From NCBI GenBank assembly GCA_026984795.1, contig JALSRK010000052.1:124001-188000 (forward strand): DNA of 64,000 bases, in the 5' to 3' direction. The DNA comes from Solibacteraceae bacterium. Lineage in GTDB: Bacteria; Acidobacteriota; Terriglobia; Bryobacterales; Bryobacteraceae. The first letter of the stretch is position 1; every line of letters starts with the position of its first letter. The notes beneath the pieces are model-generated. The model was not told the DNA's origin and did no database searches. It worked only from the letters and a program-made list of their open reading frames with translations. Both the position numbers and the translations under genes were made by a program. Positions 54,973 through 62,638 of the stretch are shown here, in pieces.

Positions 54973-56142
54973 ATGCCTTGTTACGTTTCATCTAAGGAGA
55001 ATCGGTTTCTCGCAGCGCTGGAGCAGAGCTACGCCAGCGCGGCCGACGTCGCCGCCGCCCGGGCGCTGCCGGCGCTGAAGCTGGCCGTGAGCCACGTCAC
55101 CGAACGGGTGAACCGGCGCGACAAGACGGGCGGCCGGACCTTCCCCGGACTGCCGTCCAACCTCCGCCGCGAGACCAGCTTCGAGCTCACCGCGTACATG
55201 ACGAGCTGGTCGCCGGCCGATGCCGAGCCGCCGCACGGCGTCCTGCTCCAGGCGGGGCTCGGCGGGGCTCCCCTGAGCTTCTCCGGCGGCGCCGTGGACA
55301 CCATCACCGGCACGCAGTTGCGCCTGACCGCCGCCCACGGACTTTCGGTGGGCCAGGCGGTCAGTTGCGGCGGAGAGATCCGCTTCGTCACCGCCATCGT
55401 CGATACCCAGACGGTGGTGCTCAACGCGCCGTTCACCGCCAACCAGGCGGCCGGCTGGCCGGTGGACCGCACGGTGACCTACGCGCCCGCCTCGCAGTTG
55501 CCCAGCGCCACCATCTTCGACTACTGGACGCCGGCCGAAGCCGTGCAGCGGATCCTGGCCGGCGCGGCGGTGAACCGGGTGGCGGTGGAGATCAATGGCG
55601 ACTTCCACCAGTTCCGCTTCAGCGGCGCGGCGGCGGACCTGATCGACAGCGCCAGCTTCACTTCCGGGCAGGCGGGCCTGACGGCGTTCCCCGCCGAGCC
55701 CACGCCGGTGGAGCTCGACTACGCCCTGGTGCCGGGCCATCTCGGCCAGGCGTGGCTGGGGACCAACCCCGACCAGTTCTTCACCCTCACCAGCGCCGAG
55801 GTGCTGCTGGACAACGATCTGGACCTGCGGGCCAACGAGTTCGGCATGTCGCAGCCGCGGTGCGTGGCCGCCGGGCGGCGGGAGGTGACAGTGGACTTCT
55901 CCCTCTACGAGAAACCGGACGCCCAGACGACCCAGCTCTACCAGGCGGCGCGGAACCGCAGCCCGGTGAGCGTGATGTTCCAGCTCGGCGAGCAGCCCTC
56001 GCAGCTCTGCGGCGTGTATTTGAAGAGCGTCGTGCTGGAGGCGCCGGAGTTCCTCGACGACGAGGTGAAGCTCGAATGGCGCTTCCGCAACTGCCGCGCC
56101 CAGGGCGTGACCGACGACGAGATCTTCATTGCGTTCGGGTGA
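54973..56142 (+). CDS. Probable major tail-tube protein
   Basis: The 389-aa beta-rich protein precedes the tail-assembly chaperone, as the tail tube gene does in siphoviruses and GTAs. Recognisable features include VTERVNRRDKTGGRTFPGLP, an inserted Ig-like or SH3-like domain (about 95-180: GGAVDTITGTQLRLTAAHGLSVGQAVSCGG), and the C-terminal YLKSVVLEAPEFLDDEVKLEWRFRNCRAQG. Length is larger than typical tube proteins because of the inserts. Confidence 0.65.
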   Translation: MPCYVSSKENRFLAALEQSYASAADVAAARALPALKLAVSHVTERVNRRDKTGGRTFPGLPSNLRRETSFELTAYMTSWSPADAEPPHGVLLQAGLGGAPLSFSGGAVDTITGTQLRLTAAHGLSVGQAVSCGGEIRFVTAIVDTQTVVLNAPFTANQAAGWPVDRTVTYAPASQLPSATIFDYWTPAEAVQRILAGAAVNRVAVEINGDFHQFRFSGAAADLIDSASFTSGQAGLTAFPAEPTPVELDYALVPGHLGQAWLGTNPDQFFTLTSAEVLLDNDLDLRANEFGMSQPRCVAAGRREVTVDFSLYEKPDAQTTQLYQAARNRSPVSVMFQLGEQPSQLCGVYLKSVVLEAPEFLDDEVKLEWRFRNCRAQGVTDDEIFIAFG

Positions 56143-56154
56143 TCGGGTGAAGCG

Positions 56155-56520
56155 ATGGAGTACGAGAGCACGGTCAAGATGAAATCGAAAGTGGCCGAAG
56201 ACGTGGCGTACCGTATCGTCCGCATGTCGTTCGGGCGGCGGATCGAGCTGACCAGGCGGGTGCGGGAGCTGGCCTCGAGGCTCGGCTTCCTCGAAGCGGG
56301 CGATACGCCGGAAGAGCGTTTGGAGGCGGCGGCCATCGCCAACGAGATCGAGCGGCTCTATCTCGAGTGGGGCCTGTGTGGGATCGAAGGGCTGACGATC
56401 GACGGCAAGCCCGCCACCCCGGAGCTGCTGATCACCTGCGGCCCGGAAGACCTGTGCCGGGAGATCGTCGAGGCGATCAAGGCCGAGTGCGGCCTGAGCG
56501 AGGAAGAGCGAAAAAACTGA
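56155..56520 (+). CDS. Tail-assembly chaperone, short (zero-frame) form
   Basis: The 121-aa helical protein starts MEYESTVKMKSKVAEDVAYRIVRMSFGRR and ends CGLSEEERKN. It lies between the tail tube and tape-measure candidates, where lambda gpG-like chaperones sit. Its last sense codons form the slippery heptamer A AAA AAC directly before the TGA stop. A fraction of ribosomes would therefore shift to -1 and make a longer fusion of about 231 aa. The ratio of the two forms usually controls tail-tube assembly. Confidence 0.75.
   Translation: MEYESTVKMKSKVAEDVAYRIVRMSFGRRIELTRRVRELASRLGFLEAGDTPEERLEAAAIANEIERLYLEWGLCGIEGLTIDGKPATPELLITCGPEDLCREIVEAIKAECGLSEEERKN
56511..56517 (+). promoter_or_regulatory. 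Programmed -1 ribosomal frameshift site A AAA AAC
   Basis: The heptamer is read in the zero frame as CGA AAA AAC TGA, so it fits the canonical X XXY YYZ form exactly, with the stop codon immediately after. A -1 shift leads into a frame open from there to 56849. Tail chaperones of many tailed phages use this device. Confidence 0.75.
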
Positions 56521-56849
56521 TCGTCGCCTTCCACTTCCAGTTCGCGAACCAGGCCGGGTGGAAGTGCGACGACTGCCGGCGCAACGGCCTGGAGAAACGG
56601 CGCAACTGCGGCTGGCTGGGCGGCCGGGCCCCGGCGCCGCGGCGGCCGGTGTGGATCCGGAAGCACGCGGTGGCCGAAGAGTGCCCGGTCTCCTACGTCA
56701 CGCCGCAGAGCATGGCCTGGCTGGAGGAGTTCACGGTGCGGAAGCTCGTGGGCGGCCGGCGCCTGGAGGCGCTTCCGGCCAAGACGGTGGACGCGCTCTG
56801 CGTGTTGGAGAACGAATATCGGCGCGAGGTGGCTGATGGCGAAGAATGA
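56517..56849 (+). CDS. -1 frame extension of the tail chaperone (T-like part)
   Basis: This 110-aa extension has no good start of its own (a GTG at 56487 is possible) and no ribosome site. Entry by -1 shift at A AAA AAC gives LIVAFHFQFANQAGWKCDDC onward. It contains a CxxC pair plus another Cys (WKCDDCRRNGLEKRRNCGWL), which suggests a small metal-binding knuckle, and Pro- and Arg-rich stretches. The end overlaps the tape-measure start by 14 bp. It would correspond to the T region of the lambda gpGT fusion, which contacts the tape measure. Confidence 0.7.
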   Translation: MIVAFHFQFANQAGWKCDDCRRNGLEKRRNCGWLGGRAPAPRRPVWIRKHAVAEECPVSYVTPQSMAWLEEFTVRKLVGGRRLEALPAKTVDALCVLENEYRREVADGEE

Positions 56850-57534
56850 ACTGAACAGATTGTTGGAGCGGCTGGCGGGGAGCGGTGCGCGCACCGCCGG
56901 CGTTGGGCCGGGCCTTCGCCTGGAGCTTGCCGGCCGGCGTCCGGAAAAGGGCGAGCCGGGCCGGCCAAACCCGGAAGCCGCCGGCCTGCTCCTGGCGCAG
57001 ATCACGGGCGGCGCCGCGCCTGCGGGCGGCGGCCAGATCGAGAAGCTGAACCGGCAACTCGCCGGGCTGACCAACGCCGCGCGGCGCCAGACGCAGACGA
57101 CGGAGGCCAACACGCGGGCGGTGATCGAGAACTCGCTGGTGCGCGCCGCCGGCGGCCGGCGCGCGACGGCCGGCTCGATCGCCAGGACCGTGCTTTCGTT
57201 CCTGGGCGGCGGCCTCGGGCTGGTTTCCCTGATCGGGAAACTGTTCGGGGGCGGGCGGCCGAAGCCCCAGCCGGCGCCGGCGGCCTTCTCCCTGCCGCCG
57301 CAGCTTCAGGTAGACGCCGGCATTCTGGGGGCTTCCCCCGGGCTTCATCCGATCCGGTACGCCCAGGACGGGCTGCCGCGGACCGTGCCGGCGCAGCCGG
57401 CGGCCAACGTCACCGTCCAGGTCCAGGCGATGGACAGCCGGTCGTTCCTCGACCACAGCACGGAGATCGCCCAGGCGGTGCGGGAGGCGCTGCTCAACTC
57501 CCACGCCCTCGGCGACGTGGTGACGGAGTTGTGA
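56836..57534 (+). CDS. Very short tape-measure-like protein
   Basis: The 232-aa protein follows the chaperone, the fixed place of the tape-measure gene. It has an N-terminal helix (MAKNELNRLLERL), a Gly- and Pro-rich body, a membrane-active helix (about 117-135: VLSFLGGGLGLVSLIGKLF) and a helical C-terminus (DSRSFLDHSTEIAQAVREALL). Siphovirus tape measures are normally over 600 residues. A protein this short implies a very short tail, as in RcGTA. The role is inferred from position and the C-terminal pattern. Confidence 0.6.
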   Translation: MAKNELNRLLERLAGSGARTAGVGPGLRLELAGRRPEKGEPGRPNPEAAGLLLAQITGGAAPAGGGQIEKLNRQLAGLTNAARRQTQTTEANTRAVIENSLVRAAGGRRATAGSIARTVLSFLGGGLGLVSLIGKLFGGGRPKPQPAPAAFSLPPQLQVDAGILGASPGLHPIRYAQDGLPRTVPAQPAANVTVQVQAMDSRSFLDHSTEIAQAVREALLNSHALGDVVTEL

Positions 57535-57538
57535 GGCG

Positions 57539-57898
57539 ATGGCGGAGTTCCCCAAGCTCAAGACCGGCGCGGTGATGCAGTATCCCGCGCAGCGGACGAC
57601 CGGCTATTCCACGCGGGTGCTGCGGTTCGTCGATGGCTCCGAGCAGCGCTACCGCCGCTACGGCTCGCCCCTCAAGGCCTGGCTGATCCGGCTGGAGCTG
57701 CTGGACGAAGAGGAGCTGCGGTCGCTCGAGGAGTTCTTCCTCAGCCAGCAAGGGGCCCTCTACGACTTCTCCTTCACTGATCCCTACGACAACACCACCT
57801 ACCCGAGTTGCCGCCTGGAGGGCGACGCCGTCGAGCTGCGCCTCCAGGGCGTCCACCGCGGCGGGACGGCATTGATCGTCAGGGAGAACCGGAGCTGA
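57539..57898 (+). CDS. Distal tail protein, DUF2460-like (first copy)
   Basis: The 119-aa protein has the pattern QRYRRYGSPLKAWLIRLELLDEEELRSLEEFFLSQQGALYDFSFTDPYDN, described here by its two parts: the aromatic strand RYRRYGSPLKAWLIRLELL and the strand LYDFSFTDPYDN. That resembles the DUF2460/GTA gp12-type distal tail protein that forms the ring below the tail tube. It is related to the next gene's N-terminal part. Four bases separate it from the tape-measure gene. Confidence 0.65.
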   Translation: MAEFPKLKTGAVMQYPAQRTTGYSTRVLRFVDGSEQRYRRYGSPLKAWLIRLELLDEEELRSLEEFFLSQQGALYDFSFTDPYDNTTYPSCRLEGDAVELRLQGVHRGGTALIVRENRS

Positions 57899-57899
57899 G

Positions 57900-58703
57900 A
57901 TGAGCGTCTTTCCCCAATTCGCAGCCCAGAGCGGCGCCCAGTATCCGCTGGTGAAGGTCCGGCGCACGCGCACGGTGGTGGAACTGAACCGCGCCGGGAA
58001 GCCCTGGCGCTACGGCGATCCGGACGCGGCGCGGGTGGAATGGGCGCTGGAGCTGCGGCATCTGGACGAGAACGAAACGGCGTCGCTGCGGCAGCTCTTC
58101 GACGCCTGCGAGGGGCGGTTGCAGCCGTTCCTGTTCCTCGACCCCACGGACAACCTGCTGAGCTATAGCGAAGACCTGACCGCCGCCGTCTGGCAAAAGG
58201 ACGCACTGATCAGCCTGACTACCGGCGTGGCCGATCCCAAGGGCGGCACGGCGGCGACGCTGATCTCGAACACGGCGCAAACCGCGCAACGCGTAATGCA
58301 GAGCCTCGGCGTGCCGGCCGATTTCCGCTACTGCCTGAGCGTCTGGATCCGCGCCGCCCAGCCGGGGCCGGTGGACCTTCTCATGAGCACGGCCTCGGCC
58401 ACGGTGCGGGAGACCCGGACGGCCGGTACGGCGTGGTCGCGCGTCGATCTCTCCGCCAGCCCGGGCGGGACGGAAACCACCGTCAGCTTCGGCATCGAGA
58501 TTCCCGCCGGGGCGTCGGTGGAGGTCTTTGGTTATCAGGTGGAGGCGCAGCCCGGCTGCGGTGAATACAAGAGGACGGCGGCGAGCGGCGGCGTCTACCC
58601 GAACGCGCGCTTCGCCCAGGACGAGCTGGCGGTGATCGCCGAGGCCCCGGGCCGCTACTCGGCAGAGGTGCGAATCTCGAGCAATCCTCCGGATGGTGCG
58701 TAA
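57900..58703 (+). CDS. DUF2460-like distal tail protein with jelly-roll extension (second copy)
   Basis: The N-terminal ~80 residues of this 267-aa protein repeat the fold of the preceding gene (WRYGDPDAARVEWALELRHLD and PFLFLDPTDN). The rest begins NLLSYSEDLTAAVWQK, a pattern common at the start of carbohydrate-binding-like jelly rolls in tail proteins. It ends YSAEVRISSNPPDGA. Its stop overlaps the next gene's start (TAATG). It may add a binding surface to the tail tip. Confidence 0.65.
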   Translation: MSVFPQFAAQSGAQYPLVKVRRTRTVVELNRAGKPWRYGDPDAARVEWALELRHLDENETASLRQLFDACEGRLQPFLFLDPTDNLLSYSEDLTAAVWQKDALISLTTGVADPKGGTAATLISNTAQTAQRVMQSLGVPADFRYCLSVWIRAAQPGPVDLLMSTASATVRETRTAGTAWSRVDLSASPGGTETTVSFGIEIPAGASVEVFGYQVEAQPGCGEYKRTAASGGVYPNARFAQDELAVIAEAPGRYSAEVRISSNPPDGA

Positions 58704-61700
58704 TGGCGACGATCTCGACGATCAAGGAACAAGAGATACTGCAGACGCCGCTGCTGGTGTTCGAGTGCCGGCTCCCGGACGGGACCATCGAGCGGTGGTC
58801 CACGCACGACGTCACCGTGGACGGGGCCAGCTACGCCGGCCGGGTGCTGGCCCACAACGTCTTCGAGTCGCGCGCCCTGGCCGACGAGGGAATCGACGCC
58901 ATCGTCCGGATCTCGCTCACTCTGGCAAACACCGATTCGCACTTCTCGCAGATCGAGCGCGCCACCGGGTGGAAGGGCGCGAAGCTCACCGTGCGGTTCG
59001 TCTTCTACGACCTGAAGGCCGGGGCGGCGGCTTCGGAAAGCGCCGTCGTCTTCCAGGGCGTGGCCAACGCGCCGGCGGAGATCCGCGAGGGCTCGTGCCG
59101 GCTGAGCTTTACCAACAGGCTCAGCCTGAGGCGGATGCTCCTGCCGGAGGTGCGGATCCAGCGCCGCTGCCCGTGGATCTTCCCGGCCACGGCGGCGCAG
59201 CGCCAGGAGGCCGTCGATGGCGGCGCCAAGGGCCGCTACTCGCCGTTCTACCGCTGCGGCTACTCGCCGGACCAGCCCGGCGGCGCGGGGAACGTGAACG
59301 CAGGGGCGCCCTTCACCAGTTGCGACTACACGCGGCAGGCCTGCGAGCAGCGGGGCATGTTCAACCAGGACGCCGGCGGGCAGGCGACGCGGCGCTTCGG
59401 CGGCATCGAGTTCGTCCCGGCGAGCGTGCTGGTGCGCAGCTACGGCGAGCCGGGCTACCACGTCTCCGAGCCGGTGGAGAACCGGGCGCGGTACAACGAC
59501 TTCGTCCCGCTCGTCTACGGTACCGCCTGGTACGAGCCTCCCATCGTCTTCGCCCGCAACGACGGCAACCTGACGCGGATGGAGGTGCTCCTCGGCAGGG
59601 GCGAGATCGAGGGCGTCCGCAAGGTGGTGGTGAACGGCGTGGAGATCCCCGAGGGGCAGGCCGGAAAGGACATGACCGCCACCGGCTGGTTCAACGTGGT
59701 GAGCGCGGGCGGCCGTACCGGCGCGTTCAATCCGAACTTCACCGACGGGCAGGGTAACCCGGCCGGCGACCCGTACGGCAGTATGGCCTACCTGTCGGTG
59801 GTCGTGCCGAACCGGGTGAGCGAGGGCCGCTCGCTGCCCAGGATCGAAGTGTTGGTGGACGGGATGAAGCTGGATACCTACGACAGCGCCGGCGCGTACC
59901 TCAGTACGCAGTTCACCAACAATCCGGCGTGGGTGCTGCTGGACCTGCTGCAGCGGTGCGGTTGGGCGGCGGACGAGTTGGACCTGGCGAGCTTCGCCGC
60001 CGCGGCCGCCCACTGCGGTGAGCTGATCCCGGCCACCGACTTCAACGGCAACCCGGTCCAGATCCCCCGCTACCAGTGCAACGTGGTCGTCCGGCGTCGC
60101 CGGAGCGCGGCGGACCTGGTGCGGGGCGTCCGCAACGCCGCGGGCCTGTATCTGACCTACGGCACGGGCGGCAAGCTCCGGCTGCACGTCGAAAGCACGC
60201 TGGCCGTCGAGCAGCCGCAGAAACCCGAGGGCAGCAACGCCACAGCGGCGCTCAACGGCGGCTGGCCGGCCTACGAGTTCGGCGACGGCAGTCTGGGGTT
60301 CGGCGGTTTGTTGAGAAAACCTGACGGAGAGCCGGCGATCCGGGTCTGGGCGCGCGAGACGGCCGACACGCCGAACCGCTACTCGGTGGAGTTCCAGGAC
60401 GCCTTCAACCAGTACCAGCAGGACAGCCTCTCGATCGCCGACGTGGACGACGTGCTCCGCACCGGACAGGAAGTGAGCGCCCGGCTGGCGGCGCTGGGGC
60501 TGCCGAACTTCCACCAGGCGGCGCGGATCATCCGGCGGCATCTGGACAAGGGCATCCGCGGGAACCTGTTCGTCCAGTTCGAGACGAGCGTCCGGGGCGT
60601 CTACTTGAAGCCCGGCGACCTGATCACCCTCACGTACCAGAAGGAGGGCTGGCAGCGGCAGCCGTTCCGGGTGATCAAAGTGGCGGCGGGCGAGAACTAC
60701 TCCACCATCGCCGTCACCTGCCAGATCCACGACGACGCCTGGTATTCCGACAGCGTCGATGGCGCAGGGGGGAGCGCCGGACGGCGGCCGCGGGGCGAAG
60801 TGGGGCTGCCGCGGCCGCTACCCGGCAAGTACCTGGACGCCGAGGGCCGCCCGCAGTTCGAGATCGCCGAGGAGACGGTGCAGCGGACCGACGGTTCCGT
60901 GGCGGTGTCGCTCTCGGCGGCCTTCAACCCGCCGGCGACGCCGGGTCCGACGGCCCCGGGCATTCCCATCGTGGGGCTGACGCCGACGGTGGATACGACG
61001 CGGGGCTCGCTGGCCGGAGGCGAGACGTACTACTACGCAGTGAGCGCCGTGGACAGCCAGGGAACCGAAGGGGAGCTGTCGTTCATCGTCCGGGCGGCGG
61101 TTCCGGCGGGTTCGGCGGCCAACACGGTGATCCTCAACGATCTCAGCTTCCCCGCCGCCGCCACGTCGTTCCATGTCTACCGCGGGACGAACCCGCAGCA
61201 ACTGTTCCGGATCGCCTCGAACGTGGCCGTCGCGTCCCAGTTCGAGGACGGCGGCATGGCGGCGGCGGCGCAAGGGCCGCCGGATGCGAACTACGACCAC
61301 GCGCGGTTCTACTGGCGGCTGGAAAAGATTCCGGAGACGGCGGCGACCATCTATGCGGCCAACACGATCGGCAGCTCGGCGCTGCAGATGATCGCCAACG
61401 AGCACGTAGGCGCGGTGGTGCGGATCACCGGCGGCGCGGGAGCGGGCCAGGAGCGGGCAGTGATCGGCAACGATGCCCAGACGCTGACGGTGAGCCCGGA
61501 CTGGAGCGTCACGCCGGACGCCACCAGCCTGTTCGCGGTTGCCGAAGGCGGCTGGCGTTTCGGCGCCGCGGGCAAGACCAGTCCGGTGGAGTTCGAGATC
61601 CCGAACCGCCAGGGAGCGACGGTGCAGGTGACGGGCCGGGCGGTGAACCCCCACGGCCGCGAAGCGGCCCCCGAGCTTTCGCCGGTGACGCGGTGGACCA

Positions 61701-62632
61701 TCGGCGGAGGACCGGGCGGCGCCCTCGACCTGGACGTGCCGCCGGCGCCCGTCTTCGGCCTCAGCTTGAACGGGCAAGGCACAGTGGCGCTGGTCGGCCT
61801 GGGCTTCAGCGACTTCACCAACACCCGGAGCATCGAGGCCGGCACGCTGACGATCCACTACTGGAACGAGCTTTCGAGCCCCACGGCCTACTCGCTGGGC
61901 GCGGCGCTGGCGGCCACCGATACGATCGTCGAGCTGAACACGCCGGGGCCGGCCTCGGTGGGCACGCTGCTGCAGATCGGCTCCGAAGTGCTGGTGGTGG
62001 ACAACGTCCTCGACGGCGGCCTGCGGTACGAGGTGACGCGGGGCTCGCACGGCACGACGGCCGCGGCCCAGGCGGCGGGGACGCCGGTCTACCACCTGGA
62101 CCGGAACGTCTTCGTCATCCCGTTCGTCAAGGACTTCTTCGGCAGCCCGGCCAGCGGCAGCTTCAGCTATCCGATCTTCCTGCCCGACGTCCGCATCGCT
62201 GCGGCTGAGCTGTTCATGACCAATTCGCGGGGCAACAGCGAATCGACGCGCAACGCCTTCACCGCCAACACCGACGAGGGGCTGCGGACGCTCTCCGGCG
62301 GCCAGTTGTCGATCCAGGTGGAGGGACCGCTGGCGGTGGAGTCCAATGCCGCGCCGCCGCTGGTGATCGAGGAGGCGCACGCGGTGCGGGACGTCTTCGC
62401 CGTGGTGCAGGAGGCGCCCACCGAAGCCCCGGTGGATCTGGAGCTGCTCCAGGACGGCGTGACCTACTGCACGCTGACGATCCCCGCGGGCCAGCGCACC
62501 TCGAACGTGGTGGATGGCTTCGGCTTGCCGCCGCTTCAAGAGAAGTCCGAGCTGACGCTGCGGATCGTCTCGGTGGGGCAGACCTCGACGGCCACGCCGG
62601 GGCGCGACTTGACGGTGATTATCCGCCTGTGA
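58703..62632 (+). CDS. Tail-tip hub: gpL-like Fe-S region fused to a gpJ-like body
   Basis: The 1309-aa protein has three parts. Residues 1-225 look like the lambda gpL/DUF2163/GTA gp13 hub, with four spaced cysteines, Cys156 (RRCPWIF), Cys185 (YRCGYSP), Cys207 (SCDYT) and Cys214 (ACEQRG), arranged like the Fe-S ligands of gpL. Residues 230-700 resemble the gpJ core (FVPLVYGTAWYEPP, LLDLLQRCGWAADELDLASF, YLKPGDLITLTYQKEGWQRQPFRVIKVAAGE). Residues 710-1309 are beta-rich, with FN3-like parts (GGETYYYAVSAVDSQGTEGELS). It would close the tail tip and contact the host. An NlpC/P60 gene is not seen. Confidence 0.75.
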   Translation: MATISTIKEQEILQTPLLVFECRLPDGTIERWSTHDVTVDGASYAGRVLAHNVFESRALADEGIDAIVRISLTLANTDSHFSQIERATGWKGAKLTVRFVFYDLKAGAAASESAVVFQGVANAPAEIREGSCRLSFTNRLSLRRMLLPEVRIQRRCPWIFPATAAQRQEAVDGGAKGRYSPFYRCGYSPDQPGGAGNVNAGAPFTSCDYTRQACEQRGMFNQDAGGQATRRFGGIEFVPASVLVRSYGEPGYHVSEPVENRARYNDFVPLVYGTAWYEPPIVFARNDGNLTRMEVLLGRGEIEGVRKVVVNGVEIPEGQAGKDMTATGWFNVVSAGGRTGAFNPNFTDGQGNPAGDPYGSMAYLSVVVPNRVSEGRSLPRIEVLVDGMKLDTYDSAGAYLSTQFTNNPAWVLLDLLQRCGWAADELDLASFAAAAAHCGELIPATDFNGNPVQIPRYQCNVVVRRRRSAADLVRGVRNAAGLYLTYGTGGKLRLHVESTLAVEQPQKPEGSNATAALNGGWPAYEFGDGSLGFGGLLRKPDGEPAIRVWARETADTPNRYSVEFQDAFNQYQQDSLSIADVDDVLRTGQEVSARLAALGLPNFHQAARIIRRHLDKGIRGNLFVQFETSVRGVYLKPGDLITLTYQKEGWQRQPFRVIKVAAGENYSTIAVTCQIHDDAWYSDSVDGAGGSAGRRPRGEVGLPRPLPGKYLDAEGRPQFEIAEETVQRTDGSVAVSLSAAFNPPATPGPTAPGIPIVGLTPTVDTTRGSLAGGETYYYAVSAVDSQGTEGELSFIVRAAVPAGSAANTVILNDLSFPAAATSFHVYRGTNPQQLFRIASNVAVASQFEDGGMAAAAQGPPDANYDHARFYWRLEKIPETAATIYAANTIGSSALQMIANEHVGAVVRITGGAGAGQERAVIGNDAQTLTVSPDWSVTPDATSLFAVAEGGWRFGAAGKTSPVEFEIPNRQGATVQVTGRAVNPHGREAAPELSPVTRWTIGGGPGGALDLDVPPAPVFGLSLNGQGTVALVGLGFSDFTNTRSIEAGTLTIHYWNELSSPTAYSLGAALAATDTIVELNTPGPASVGTLLQIGSEVLVVDNVLDGGLRYEVTRGSHGTTAAAQAAGTPVYHLDRNVFVIPFVKDFFGSPASGSFSYPIFLPDVRIAAAELFMTNSRGNSESTRNAFTANTDEGLRTLSGGQLSIQVEGPLAVESNAAPPLVIEEAHAVRDVFAVVQEAPTEAPVDLELLQDGVTYCTLTIPAGQRTSNVVDGFGLPPLQEKSELTLRIVSVGQTSTATPGRDLTVIIRL

Positions 62633-62638
62633 GGAGCG

